NCBI RefSeq assembly: GCF_019916085.1
Contig: NZ_CP049834.1
Span: 1,688,501 to 1,752,500 of the forward strand
DNA length: 64,000 nucleotides
Origin: Aquirufa lenticrescens
GTDB lineage: Bacteria > Bacteroidota > Bacteroidia > Cytophagales > Spirosomataceae
Reading direction: 5' to 3'
Within the stretch, counting starts at the first letter, position 1; each line of letters starts with the position of its first letter. Under the pieces are notes generated by a model that saw only the letters and a list, made by a program, of their open reading frames with translations, ran no database searches and was not told the origin of the DNA. Shown one piece after another: positions 9,019 to 18,513 of the stretch. Made by a program: the position numbers and the translations under genes.

Positions 9019-9879
9019 ATGAAATCAATAAAATTATTGATGGCTATGGCATTAATGCTATCCATCTCGACATGTTTCGCAGAAATTAAAAATGCCAAGG
9101 TAGAAACCGTACACATTTATGGAAATTGTTCTATCTGTAAGAAGACCATCGAATCGGCTGCTAATGTAAAGAATGTGGTCCATATAGAATGGAACAAGGA
9201 TACGAAAATGGCCATCCTAACCTATGATGAAAAGAAAACAAATCAAGATGAAATTCTAAAGCGAATTGGTTTGGCAGGATATGACAGCGACAAATTTCTC
9301 GCTCCTGACAATGTTTATGCTAAACTTGAAACTTGTTGCCAATATGAACGGACAGGAAAAGTTGTTGCATTAGTTGAAGACGTAAAACCGGTAATTCTTG
9401 CTGTAGAAGAAAAAGTTGTCGCGCCCATTTTAGCAACAAATATACAAGAAGAGAAACTCAAAGAAGTATTCGATTCCTATTTTGCAGTGAAAGATGCTTT
9501 GGTGAAAACGGATGGTAATCTGGCAGCAACAAAAGCAGTATCCCTGTTGAATTCTATTAATTCGGTCAAAATGGAATCATTAACGAAAGAAGAACATGTA
9601 GAATGGATGAAAGTGATGAAAGATTTGGTCTTTGATGCGGAACATATTTCAGAAACCAAAGATGCGGGACATCAAAGAGACCACTTTACATCTTTATCTA
9701 AAAACATGTATTCGGTGATGAAAGTCTCAAAACAAGAGACCCCAACATATTATCAATTTTGTCCAATGGCTAACAAAGGCAAGGGTGCAAATTGGTTGAG
9801 CAAGGAGAACATCGTTAAAAACCCTTATTATGGTTCTAAAATGTTGGGATGTGGTAAAGTTGTTGAAACCTTAAATTAA
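9019..9879 (+). CDS. Exported HMA and DUF3347 protein (copper handling)
   Basis: 286 residues from the ATG at 9019, which gives a proper signal peptide (MKSIKLLMAMALMLSISTCFA); an in-frame ATG at 8941 would add 26 residues that spoil it. Residues 28-95 are an HMA-type domain with CSIC (Cys37, Cys40). The C-terminal 150 residues are a DUF3347 domain with FDSYFAVKDALVKTD and the QFCPMANKGKGANWL region near the end, found in Bacteroidota proteins next to copper exporters and in CusB-like adaptors. It probably binds Cu(I) in the periplasm. Its stop overlaps the start of the next gene (TAATG), implying translational coupling. Confidence 0.75.
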   Translation: MKSIKLLMAMALMLSISTCFAEIKNAKVETVHIYGNCSICKKTIESAANVKNVVHIEWNKDTKMAILTYDEKKTNQDEILKRIGLAGYDSDKFLAPDNVYAKLETCCQYERTGKVVALVEDVKPVILAVEEKVVAPILATNIQEEKLKEVFDSYFAVKDALVKTDGNLAATKAVSLLNSINSVKMESLTKEEHVEWMKVMKDLVFDAEHISETKDAGHQRDHFTSLSKNMYSVMKVSKQETPTYYQFCPMANKGKGANWLSKENIVKNPYYGSKMLGCGKVVETLN

Positions 9880-10439
9880 TGAAACTATACATTAAAAACA
9901 TGGTTTGTAATCGATGTAAAATGGTCGTGAATTCTGAGCTAGAAAAACTTGGACTTCACCCAATTCACATTGAGTTAGGTGAGGTAGAAATAAAAGAAGA
10001 AAATATAGATTCAATAAAATTGGATGTAATCAGTGTCTTCAAGTCTGTTGGGTTTGAATTAATTGATGACAAAAAAGGTAGAACAATTGAACAGGTAAAA
10101 AATCTAATTATTGAATTGGTTCATCACAAAAACAATGACTTAAGAGTTAATCTTTCTAATTATTTATCTCAACACTTAAATCAAGAATACAAATCTCTGA
10201 GTAACCTTTTTTCGGTAGTAGAACAGCAAACCATTGAACAATTCTTTATCAAGCAAAAAATTGAAAAAGTAAAAGAATTGCTCATGTATGATGAATTAAC
10301 ATTGAGCCAAATTGCATACCAATTGAATTACAGTAGTGTTGCGTATCTAAGTAATCAATTTAAAAGGGAAACAGGTTTTACAACGTCCTATTTTAAACAA
10401 CTTAAATCAAGTAAAAGAACCGGTATTGACAGTGTATAA
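9879..10439 (+). CDS. HMA-like domain fused to an AraC-type HTH regulator
   Basis: 186 residues. The N-terminal 60 or so resemble a heavy-metal-associated fold with CNRC (Cys10, Cys13); the C-terminal 100 form an AraC-type helix-turn-helix region, with LTLSQIAYQLNYSSVAYLSNQF and KRETGFTTSYFK as the second half. Cytoplasmic transcription regulator; metal sensing through CxxC is inferred from the fusion. Likely targets are the copper module itself. The start codon overlaps the upstream stop, and the next gene follows after 100 bp containing the direct repeat AACGTAACGT (about 10471), a possible operator. Confidence 0.75.
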   Translation: MKLYIKNMVCNRCKMVVNSELEKLGLHPIHIELGEVEIKEENIDSIKLDVISVFKSVGFELIDDKKGRTIEQVKNLIIELVHHKNNDLRVNLSNYLSQHLNQEYKSLSNLFSVVEQQTIEQFFIKQKIEKVKELLMYDELTLSQIAYQLNYSSVAYLSNQFKRETGFTTSYFKQLKSSKRTGIDSV

Positions 10440-10539
10440 GAAAGGAAATCTTATATAATTTCTAAAAAATAACGTAACGTCACGATGGTTTTAATTTGGG
10501 AAATTTGCGTTTTATATAACTCTATTTAAAAACACAAAT

Positions 10540-11253
10540 ATGACACATACATATCAATTAACTGGAATGACTTGCACAAGTTGTGAATCAAAAGTAAAAT
10601 CATTGTTAGAGAGCGTTGAAAATGTAACTAATGTTGAGGTTTCTAAGGAATACGATTCGGTTACCATTTCAATGGATAGGCACATCAACTTGTCAAATTT
10701 CCAGAAAGTATTAGATGCAAAATATACCATTTCTGCAAAACAAAACATTGAATTAGAGGAACAAGCAAAATCGTGGTTTCAAACTTATGCTCCAATTTTG
10801 CTGATTTTTCTCTATGTCTCTACTATTACTTTATTGATACAACTGAAAAGCGGACATTTTATTTTAATGGAGGCGATGCAGCATTTTATGGCTGGGTTCT
10901 TCTTAGTGTTCTCATTTTTCAAATTGTTAAATTTAAAAGGTTTTGCCGAAAGTTATGTCATGTATGATGTGGTAGCAAAAAAATTCTCCTTTTGGGCATA
11001 TTCATACGCTTTTGTAGAGGTTGGCTTGGGTATTTCTTATCTTTTAAATTACAATCCTTTAGTAACAAATGCCTGCACGTTTGTGGTCATGAGTATAAGT
11101 ATAATAGGTGTTTTGCAGTCAGTATTTGATAATAAGAAAATACAATGTGCTTGTTTGGGGGCAGTTTTTAATTTGCCAATGAGTACTGTGACAATTATCG
11201 AAGATGCATTGATGATTGTAATGAGCGGATATATGATTTTAAATTTATTTTAA
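10540..11253 (+). CDS. Membrane protein with N-terminal HMA domain and MauE/DoxX-like region
   Basis: 237 residues: an HMA domain (residues 1-70, GMTCTSC with Cys12 and Cys15), then four or five hydrophobic segments from about 85 to the end. The membrane part resembles MauE/DoxX-like proteins and carries KKIQCACLGAVFNLPMSTVT, a conserved Cys-containing loop of this Bacteroidota group. It probably moves or delivers copper across the inner membrane, but transport has not, to my knowledge, been shown. Three bases separate it from the multicopper oxidase gene. Confidence 0.7.
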   Translation: MTHTYQLTGMTCTSCESKVKSLLESVENVTNVEVSKEYDSVTISMDRHINLSNFQKVLDAKYTISAKQNIELEEQAKSWFQTYAPILLIFLYVSTITLLIQLKSGHFILMEAMQHFMAGFFLVFSFFKLLNLKGFAESYVMYDVVAKKFSFWAYSYAFVEVGLGISYLLNYNPLVTNACTFVVMSISIIGVLQSVFDNKKIQCACLGAVFNLPMSTVTIIEDALMIVMSGYMILNLF

Positions 11254-11255
11254 AC

Positions 11256-13484
11256 ATGAGATTGATACCAATAATTGCCGTTTTTGTGCTGTTTTCAACA
11301 ACTGTTTTCGCCCAAAAAGTTGTTCGTTATGACCTTTATGTAAAAGACACCTTAGTGCATTTTGCTGGCAAAGAAAAACGAGCGATTGCAGTTAATGGTC
11401 AAATACCTATGCCTACTTTGACTTTTACCGAAGGCGATACGGCTGAAATACATGTTCATAACCAACTGAAGGAGGAAACCTCGTTGCATTGGCACGGGCT
11501 ATTTTTACCCAATAAAGAAGATGGGGTTCCCAACCTGACACAAATGCCCATTCGGCCAAATACAACTCATATCTATCGTTTCCCAATTATTCAAAATGGC
11601 ACTCACTGGTATCACTCACACTCAGGGTTACAAGAACAAATAGGAATGTATGGGAATTTTGTCATGTTAAAAAGACCGAACACCCCATCATTTAGAAAGG
11701 GAATTGATGACTTACCTACGCTTCCTATTGTATTGAGTGAGTGGACCAATCTCAAACCCGAGAACATTCATAGGATGCTTCATAATGCCAATGACTATCC
11801 TGCATTGAGAAAAAACTCGGTACAAAGTTATGGGGAAGCAATATCTGCAGGTCATTTTAAAACTAAAATGAAAAATGAGTGGAAGCGAATGATGGCGATG
11901 GATGTGAGTGATGTCTATTATGAAAAAATATTCATGAATGGTCTACCTATTTCAGAACTTAAAAATATCTCAGGAAATGAATTAAAAGGTGGTGACAAGG
12001 TTAGATTAAGAATTTCAAATGGGGGGGCATCATCCTATTTTTGGTTGACTTACGCCGGGGGTAAAATTACAGTAGTCGCAAATGATGGGAACGATGTGGA
12101 ACCGGTTGAAGTTGATAGATTAATTATTGCGGTTTCAGAAACCTATGATATTATTGTTACTATTCCAGCAGATAAGACTGCCTATGAATTCTTAGCAACG
12201 ACTGAAGACCGGACTAATTCAGCATCCATTTATATTGGAAATGGAATTAAACAGTTGAAATCACCTTTACCCCGATTAAAGTATTTTGAAGGGATGAAGA
12301 TGATGAATGACATGATGAAGATGAATGGCGAATTGGATGATATGGGTATGGCCATGAGTTTAAATCAAATGGATATGAATGTGGTGATGTATCCTGAAAT
12401 AACTGGCGATGCTAAGCCAAAACAAGATGACAATGACCCCAATCGTTATAATGCCAATGCACTGGGAGACATTGTTACCCTGAATTATGCCATGCTGAAG
12501 TCCCCTAGCATAACAGCATTGCCCAAGGATGCTCCAGTAAAAGAATTGTACTTTAAACTCTCCGGTAATATGAATCGATATGTTTGGAGTTTAGACAATA
12601 GGGTCGTTTCAGAAGCCGATAAAATCCTTATCAAAAAAGGAGAAAATGTTAGAATTATTCTCTACAATGGTTCCATGATGCGCCATCCGATGCACCTACA
12701 TGGGCATGATTTTAGGTTACTTAACGGTCAAGGACAAAATGCTCCTTTAAAAAACATTGTGGATGTTATGCCGATGGAGACGGATACATTAGAATTTAAC
12801 GCCAATGTTGAAGGTGATTGGTTTTTCCATTGTCATATTTTGTACCATATGATGAGCGGAATGGGTAGGGTATTAAGTTATGAAAATCAGATGCCCAATC
12901 CATTGATTCCTAATCCAAAACTAGCGCAACGGAAACTGTTTGCAGACGACCGCAAGTTTCATTTTATGGCTGAGAATGATTTTGCAACCAACGGTAATGA
13001 TGGAATGGCCATGTTACAAAATACGAGGTGGAGCATTGGTTCAGAATGGCGATTGGGCTATCATGATTTTCACGGATATGAGGTAGAAACACATATTGGT
13101 AGATATGTTGGGAAAATGCAGTGGTTAATGCCATTTATTGGCTTTGATTGGCGTTATAGAAAGTTTGGAATAGATGAACAGGAAACAAATCTATTTGGGC
13201 AATCAAATAGTAAGGACCTAAGAAGTCTTGTTACAGTCGGCGTAAATTACACGTTGCCATTACTCATTGTTGGACAAGCTGAAATCTATCAGGATGGAAA
13301 TATTCGTTTTCAACTTATGAGAGAAGATATGCCTATTACCAAACGACTTAGAGTGAGTTTTATGCTTAACACCGATAAGGAATACATGGCAGGTTTTCGT
13401 TACATCGTAAACAAAAACATGGGCATTACATCACATTATGATAGTGATATGGGATTGGGTGCTGGAATAACTTTTTCTTACTAA
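11256..13484 (+). CDS. Multicopper oxidase of the CopA resistance type with C-terminal CopB-like barrel
   Basis: 742 residues with a signal peptide (ending TTVFAQ). All four copper ligand blocks are present: HWHG (about 78), HWYHSHS (about 116), HPMHLHGHDF (about 478) and HCHILYHM (about 526). A Met-rich stretch (residues 345-380, MMNDMMKMNG...MGMAMSLNQMDM) fits Cu(I) binding. CopA oxidises Cu(I) in the periplasm. After residue 565 the protein continues for some 180 residues that look like beta strands of the CopB outer-membrane protein (FIGFDWRYRKFG, GFRYIVNKNMGI, ending GAGITFSY). It is the core of the copper module. Confidence 0.9.
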   Translation: MRLIPIIAVFVLFSTTVFAQKVVRYDLYVKDTLVHFAGKEKRAIAVNGQIPMPTLTFTEGDTAEIHVHNQLKEETSLHWHGLFLPNKEDGVPNLTQMPIRPNTTHIYRFPIIQNGTHWYHSHSGLQEQIGMYGNFVMLKRPNTPSFRKGIDDLPTLPIVLSEWTNLKPENIHRMLHNANDYPALRKNSVQSYGEAISAGHFKTKMKNEWKRMMAMDVSDVYYEKIFMNGLPISELKNISGNELKGGDKVRLRISNGGASSYFWLTYAGGKITVVANDGNDVEPVEVDRLIIAVSETYDIIVTIPADKTAYEFLATTEDRTNSASIYIGNGIKQLKSPLPRLKYFEGMKMMNDMMKMNGELDDMGMAMSLNQMDMNVVMYPEITGDAKPKQDDNDPNRYNANALGDIVTLNYAMLKSPSITALPKDAPVKELYFKLSGNMNRYVWSLDNRVVSEADKILIKKGENVRIILYNGSMMRHPMHLHGHDFRLLNGQGQNAPLKNIVDVMPMETDTLEFNANVEGDWFFHCHILYHMMSGMGRVLSYENQMPNPLIPNPKLAQRKLFADDRKFHFMAENDFATNGNDGMAMLQNTRWSIGSEWRLGYHDFHGYEVETHIGRYVGKMQWLMPFIGFDWRYRKFGIDEQETNLFGQSNSKDLRSLVTVGVNYTLPLLIVGQAEIYQDGNIRFQLMREDMPITKRLRVSFMLNTDKEYMAGFRYIVNKNMGITSHYDSDMGLGAGITFSY

Positions 13485-13536
13485 AAACTTTTTAATTGTC
13501 TATTGAGATAATTTAACTTCAATAAAAAACAAAATC

Positions 13537-14097
13537 ATGAAAAAAAACATTGTTTTAAACCTCTTGTTGACATTACCTATTGGCGTTTTTGCCCAACACC
13601 AAAACCATCAACCCAAAGTCGATACCAGTCAAACAGCAGTCAAGCCCAAAAGTCCAAAAATGACGGCAATGGCAATGGTAGGCACAAATCATGTACATAT
13701 AGAATACGGTTCACCGAGTGTGAGAGGGCGGAATATTTGGAATGGTTTAGTTGCCTTCAATCAAGTATGGTCATCGGGAGCTCACAAAGCTACTTGGATA
13801 GATTTTGGTCATGATATAATGGTTGAAGGTAAAGTTATTACAAAAGGTAAATATGGATTTTTTACTATTCCTGATAAAGAAACGTGGACTTTGATTTTGA
13901 GTAAAACGTGGGATATGCACTTATCGGACGATTATAAAGAAGAAAATGACATCATCCGAATTAAGGTAAAACCCTTCAAAAGCGATAAATTAGTTGAAGC
14001 CCTTACGTATGAAGTAATGCCGACCAATGCTAACGAAGGCAAAATAAAATTGAGCTGGGAGTATTTGAATGTTGAGTTTCCATTTAAAAACAAGTAA
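13537..14097 (+). CDS. DUF2911 domain protein
   Basis: 186 residues with a signal peptide (ending GVFAQ) and a His-rich start (HQNHQPK). The body carries the DUF2911 pattern: YGSPSVRGRNIWNGLVAF, VWSSGAHKATWIDF, GKYGFFTIPDKETWT. The fold is thought to be a secreted beta domain; function unknown. It closes the rightward copper module and shares its base composition. Confidence 0.75.
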   Translation: MKKNIVLNLLLTLPIGVFAQHQNHQPKVDTSQTAVKPKSPKMTAMAMVGTNHVHIEYGSPSVRGRNIWNGLVAFNQVWSSGAHKATWIDFGHDIMVEGKVITKGKYGFFTIPDKETWTLILSKTWDMHLSDDYKEENDIIRIKVKPFKSDKLVEALTYEVMPTNANEGKIKLSWEYLNVEFPFKNK

Positions 14098-14612
14098 CTG
14101 ATTTTGGGGGAAGAAATGAGCGAAATCAACTAATTTAACCCGTATTGCTATGAATAGTCTTGGTCAGAAAGCACCCAAGGGCTATGGCTGATTAACTAAT
14201 CCAAAATTCATCTATTAGGAGATTTGCGGGATAAATCATTAATTTTTATCATTGGAAAGCGACATTTACTTCCTCCAATTTACAGGATGATTTCTCTCTT
14301 TAAAAAGTTGAAACCGGATTGACTAAAACCAACTCTTGGCACATTCTTGGCACAATTTGAAAACCACAGGTATAACTCTCAACTAAAATAGTCAAAAAAC
14401 ACTAAGCCCTCTACTGGGCTTAAACCAAGAAAATCGATGAATAGAAGAAATAGAGAATGATTATAAACAAAAAAGTCACCATTTCTGATGACTTTTCTAA
14501 TTGCTCCCCTTACAGACGAAAGATGCAGCTATAATGCGATGATTGAGTATGTGACTATCAGGAAATTAAAGGGCTGAATGCTATATATAAATTCTTTAGC
14601 GGTTTTGATATT
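14098..14612. other. Gene-free junction with hairpins and repeats like integrase arm sites
   Basis: No convincing gene. Two copies of TTGGCACA (14336-14343, 14347-14354) are spaced like the TGCTACACAA repeats at the element ends but differ in sequence. A hairpin AAGCCC/GGGCTT lies at 14403-14420 and a terminator-like AAAGTCA/TGACTTT with T-run at 14471-14495. The stretch may be the scar of an older integrated element or of the joining of the copper and Czc modules; this is inference. Confidence 0.4.
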
Positions 14613-14876
14613 TTAGTTAAAGAAAAGAGTATGTAAATATCTACCTGGTGCAAGAATGGCAAAACTTCCTGCAATGATAATACCTCCGATATATAACCTA
14701 ATCATTGAATTTTTGTGTGTTTTAATATCCCCTCGTTTAATTGCAAACCAAGCCTTTGGGACAGTATATATAGTTAAAATGCTCAGAAGGTGAAGTAACC
14801 CAAAATGATTGAAAATCCGTTGACCTACTTGAGCTGGTATAAATAAAGTTAAGATGCCTGTAATAATGTTGGGCAA
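14613..14876 (-). pseudogene. DUF2306-like membrane protein, C-terminal fragment
   Basis: About 87 codons with no good start (only TTG at 14876). The part from GLLHLLSIL through IKRGDIKTHKNSMIRLYIGGI to the end matches the last two membrane segments and conserved H/N residues of DUF2306 proteins, which are normally larger. The upstream end runs into the fragment at 14847-15120, so this is most likely a truncated remnant. Confidence 0.5.
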
Positions 14877-15120
14877 AGTATTTACATTCGGTAAGATTTA
14901 TTGAAATGAGAATTGCATTTTCTTTGGCAGGTGCAAAATCCGTGTAAAGCCAATTACCATAATGCAGTTCGCTTTCGTCAATGATGCCTTCAATTGCTCC
15001 GTTTAAATCGTCTTTGTGTATTGGGCAATACCCATCTTGCTTTGAAGTATAAAAAGCAAATTCAGCCTCTTGCACTGGGGCTGAAAATGGGATGATATTT
15101 AATTGAAGTGTCTGCTGCAT
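14847..15120 (-). pseudogene. N-terminal fragment of a larger protein, possibly an Argonaute
   Basis: The frame opens with a good ATG at 15120 and some 90 convincing codons (LQLNIIPFSAP, EFAFYTSKQDGY, WLYTDFAPAKENAILISINL, FAQHYYRHL), then continues as out-of-frame sequence over the DUF2306 fragment to 14737. The pattern reminds me of the N-terminal domain of long Bacteroidota Argonaute (PIWI) proteins, but I cannot verify this. No PIWI or MID region follows. It lies directly downstream of the P-type ATPase gene on the same strand. Confidence 0.4.
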
Positions 15121-15199
15121 AACTTACTTGTTGTGTTGTTTATTTATAAATTATATTGATGGTTGGTTCCTCACTTTGTTTTGTTTGAATATTACAAAT

Positions 15200-17230
15200 T
15201 TAAAACTTCATCCGTTGTATTCGCACCGCATTTAATATTGCTAATAAAGCCACTCCAACATCCGCAAAAACGGCTTCCCACATGGTGGCTAAACCACCTG
15301 CACCCAATACCAATACAATGGCTTTTACTGCAAATGCTAAAATGATATTCTGTATTACAATGCTCCTGGTGGCTTTGCCTATTTTAATGGCGGTTACAAT
15401 CTTTAAAGGCTGGTCTGTTTGTATCACTACATTGGCTGTTTCTATGGCTGCATCGCTGCCCATTGCACCCATTGCAATGCCCACATCGCTTAAAGCCAAT
15501 ACGGGTGCATCGTTGATGCCATCGCCTACAAATGCAATGATTTTTGTCTTGTCCTGTTTTAGTTCTTCTACTTTCTGTACTTTGTTTTCTGGTAGCAAAT
15601 CGCCAAAGGCGGTATCTATGCCAATTTGTTTTGCTACTTTTTGGGTAATGGAATTTTTATCGCCACTAAGCATTATGGTTTGTTTAATGCCGTTCAGGTG
15701 CATTTGCCTGATGGCTTCCTGTGCATCCTCTTTTACTTCATCGGCTATCAATACATAACCTGTATACTGGTTGCCTATGGCTACCACTACAATGCTTTCT
15801 ATAATTTCGTCAATAGCTGCATCGTATGTGATATTATATTTCTTTAGCAGTTTTGTATTACCTGCCAATACTTCTTTCCCGTTCACATTTCCCTTTAAGC
15901 CATGCCCTGAAATTTCTTCTATCTCTGTCGCCTGGTAAGTTTGTGTTTCGTTCTTTTCATACTCGGCAATGGCTTTGGCAATAGGATGTGTTGATTTGCT
16001 TTCTAATGCAGCTAATGTTTTTATGAAATCTGTTTTGTCCATTCCGTTAGTTACAATTGCCTGCACTTTAAAAACACCTGCCGTTAGTGTGCCGGTTTTG
16101 TCCATCACAACGGTATTTATTTTGGTCATTAACTCTAAATAATTAGAACCTTTAAACAAAATACCATTTCTTGAAGCCGCACCTATGCCGCCAAAATAGC
16201 CCAATGGAATAGAGATAACCAATGCACAAGGGCAACTGATAACTAAGAAAATTAAAGCCCTGTACAGCCAATCATTAAACACATAATTGCTTAGAACAAA
16301 GTAGGGAACCACCACCAATGCTACTGCCAAAAAGAAAACGATAGGTGTATAGATTTTGGCAAATTTTCTTATCAGCAATTCTGTTTTTGCCTTTCTTGCA
16401 GTAGCATTTTGCACCATTTCCAAAATCCGTGCAAGGGAACTATCGGCAAATTTTTTGGTTACTTTCAGTTCAATTACTTTATCAAGGTTTAGCATACCTG
16501 CCAATACCTGTGCTCCTTTATAAATAGATTTTGGTTTGCTTTCTCCTGTAAGTGCTGCGGTATTGAAGCTGCTGCCCTCACTTAACATTTCACCATCTAA
16601 CGGAATTTTTTCGCCTGCTTTAATTTGTATGGTTTCGCCTATTTCTACTTCTTCGGGTTTTATTTCTTCGTATTTATTATTCCTTAAAACGCTGGCAGAA
16701 GATGGACGGACATCTAATAAGGCTTTGATATTGTTTTTTGCTTTATTAACTGCTGCCTTCTGAAACAATTCACCAACGGCATAGAATAACATTACCGCAA
16801 CACCTTCGGGATATTGACCGATGGCAAAAGCCCCCATAGTGGCCAATACCATTAATGTAAACTCGGTGAAGAACTCTTTTTTAAGACTGGCTTCCCATCC
16901 TTCTTTTATTACCGGTAAACCAACAGGTAGGTATGCAATAGCATACCATGCAAGGCGTACATAGTTTGTAAAGAATGAGGGTTTGAAATAATTATCCAAC
17001 GCAATGCCAATGAGCAACATAACGAAACTGATAATGGCTGGCAGGTATTGTTTCCATACACTACTATGAGCTTGCAATTGGACTTTATCTTGTCCACTAT
17101 CAATGGTTTTCTTTTTATGCAGCAGTTGTTCTGCACCTGCTTCGGTATAGATTTTTTCTTCTAATGTGCAGCAGGTCATCCTGCCTTGTTCATCGTAAGT
17201 ATGCTTATGATTTGGGGCTGTATTTATCAT
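15200..17230 (-). CDS. Heavy-metal P1B-type ATPase (Cd/Zn/Co exporter type)
   Basis: 676 residues. All P-type ATPase landmarks are visible: TGES (about 228), the CPC metal site in the membrane (SCPCALVIS, about 334), DKTGTLT with the phosphorylated Asp (about 377), the HP locus (STHPIAKAI) and GDGINDAP (about 570). There is no full HMA domain at the N-terminus, only a short His/Cys segment (HKHTYDEQGRMTCC). The family pumps divalent Zn, Cd, Co or Pb out of the cytoplasm; the membrane segments point to the ZntA/CadA subgroup rather than CopA. It is last in the leftward Czc operon, 25 bp after the adaptor gene. Confidence 0.9.
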   Translation of the reverse strand: MINTAPNHKHTYDEQGRMTCCTLEEKIYTEAGAEQLLHKKKTIDSGQDKVQLQAHSSVWKQYLPAIISFVMLLIGIALDNYFKPSFFTNYVRLAWYAIAYLPVGLPVIKEGWEASLKKEFFTEFTLMVLATMGAFAIGQYPEGVAVMLFYAVGELFQKAAVNKAKNNIKALLDVRPSSASVLRNNKYEEIKPEEVEIGETIQIKAGEKIPLDGEMLSEGSSFNTAALTGESKPKSIYKGAQVLAGMLNLDKVIELKVTKKFADSSLARILEMVQNATARKAKTELLIRKFAKIYTPIVFFLAVALVVVPYFVLSNYVFNDWLYRALIFLVISCPCALVISIPLGYFGGIGAASRNGILFKGSNYLELMTKINTVVMDKTGTLTAGVFKVQAIVTNGMDKTDFIKTLAALESKSTHPIAKAIAEYEKNETQTYQATEIEEISGHGLKGNVNGKEVLAGNTKLLKKYNITYDAAIDEIIESIVVVAIGNQYTGYVLIADEVKEDAQEAIRQMHLNGIKQTIMLSGDKNSITQKVAKQIGIDTAFGDLLPENKVQKVEELKQDKTKIIAFVGDGINDAPVLALSDVGIAMGAMGSDAAIETANVVIQTDQPLKIVTAIKIGKATRSIVIQNIILAFAVKAIVLVLGAGGLATMWEAVFADVGVALLAILNAVRIQRMKF

Positions 17231-17255
17231 TTTATGAAAATTGATTTAGTTATTA

Positions 17256-18512
17256 TTATTCTTCCTCTTTACCACCACTGGCTTTTGATAATACATAAAA
17301 TGCACCTTTGGTTGCAATCCTTGCACCTTTCGGTATTTCTTCCAATGGCGTAATTTCTATGTAGCCCAATTCTGTTACACCTGTGGTTACTTCTATCTTT
17401 TTAAAATGAATATGCTTTTCAGCTTTGGCTTCTGTATTCTTTTCTGACTTTTCCCCTGCTTCCTTTTTTTCAGCCTTCTCTTTACCTTCGCTTTCCTCAT
17501 CCACAACCATAAAAATATATTGCTTGCCTTCTGCACTTACCACTGCATCAACAGGAACTGCCTGTACTGTTTGATTACCTACATTAATCAATGCAGATAC
17601 ATACATACCCGGTAACAATTTGATGCCGCCTGTATTGTTGATTTTGGCATGTACAATTACCGATTTGTTTTCATTTTCAAAAGATTGATTGATACCGTAA
17701 ATAGTACCTGTTATTTGCTTATTGTTCTGATTGGATAGAATGAACTCTACTGTCTGCCCATTCTTTACTTTAAACAAATCCTTTTCATACACCTGCAAAT
17801 CACAATGAACTTGTGAGTTATCTACAATATCCATTAAGGAGGTTTGCATATCAATATAGCTGCCTGTTTTAATTAGTATATGCCCTATAACACCACTAAT
17901 AGGTGCGGTGATGGGAATTTGATTTACAAAATTTCCATTCGCCACCGATGCAGGACTGATATTTAATTGTTGCAATTGTTTTTCTATCCCTTTCATTCTT
18001 GCTTTATCCGTTTCATATTTGGATGCTGCCTGTTGAAACACTTTTCCTGTACCTGCACTTTCGGTATTCAGTTCCTTTTGGCGTTGGTACTCCTTTTCAG
18101 AATAAACAAATTCTTTTTTCAGCATGAGGTAGTCCTGCTGCAACTTCACAATGTCTGTGTTTTCTAATATTGCTACTGTTTGCCCCTGGCGAACATAGTT
18201 GCCTTCCAACACTAATATTTTTTTAATGATGCCGGACACCAATGAATTTACATCGGCTTTATTTTGTGGGGGCACTTCCAATTGTCCGCTTGACTTTACC
18301 ACACTGTTTAGATTTTTCATTTCTATTGTACCTAACTCAATGCCTACGGCTTTCATTTGCTCCTCCGAAACTTCTATGGTTTCTGAATGGGTTTCCTCAA
18401 CTTTAGTTGTTTCTTTTGTTTCCGTTTTATTGCCCGATTTGCAGGATGTAAAACCGATTGCAACTACAAAGAGTGCAAATGCTATGATTGATTTTATATT
18501 TATTGACTTCAT
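17256..18512 (-). CDS. RND efflux periplasmic adaptor (CzcB/CusB type) lipoprotein
   Basis: 418 residues. The N-terminus ends in a lipobox (GFTSC), so the protein is lipid-anchored. Order of parts: Glu/Thr-rich linker, barrel-sandwich halves around a coiled hairpin (LQQDYLMLKKEFVYSEKEYQRQKEL), LPGMYVSALI in the beta-barrel domain, and a charged Lys/Glu stretch before a C-terminal domain (HIHFKKIEVTTGV). It links the inner-membrane RND pump to the outer-membrane channel. It ends just before cadA-like 15200-17230 and starts one base after the end of the RND fusion gene, so it is co-transcribed. Confidence 0.9.
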   Translation of the reverse strand: MKSINIKSIIAFALFVVAIGFTSCKSGNKTETKETTKVEETHSETIEVSEEQMKAVGIELGTIEMKNLNSVVKSSGQLEVPPQNKADVNSLVSGIIKKILVLEGNYVRQGQTVAILENTDIVKLQQDYLMLKKEFVYSEKEYQRQKELNTESAGTGKVFQQAASKYETDKARMKGIEKQLQQLNISPASVANGNFVNQIPITAPISGVIGHILIKTGSYIDMQTSLMDIVDNSQVHCDLQVYEKDLFKVKNGQTVEFILSNQNNKQITGTIYGINQSFENENKSVIVHAKINNTGGIKLLPGMYVSALINVGNQTVQAVPVDAVVSAEGKQYIFMVVDEESEGKEKAEKKEAGEKSEKNTEAKAEKHIHFKKIEVTTGVTELGYIEITPLEEIPKGARIATKGAFYVLSKASGGKEEE

Positions 18513-18513
18513 T

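Noticed and set aside
14500-14560. Possible tRNA fragment after the terminator-like hairpin
   Set aside because: The bases around TTGCTCCCCTTACAGA look vaguely like the 3' end of a minus-strand tRNA, but no T-arm or acceptor pairing can be built.
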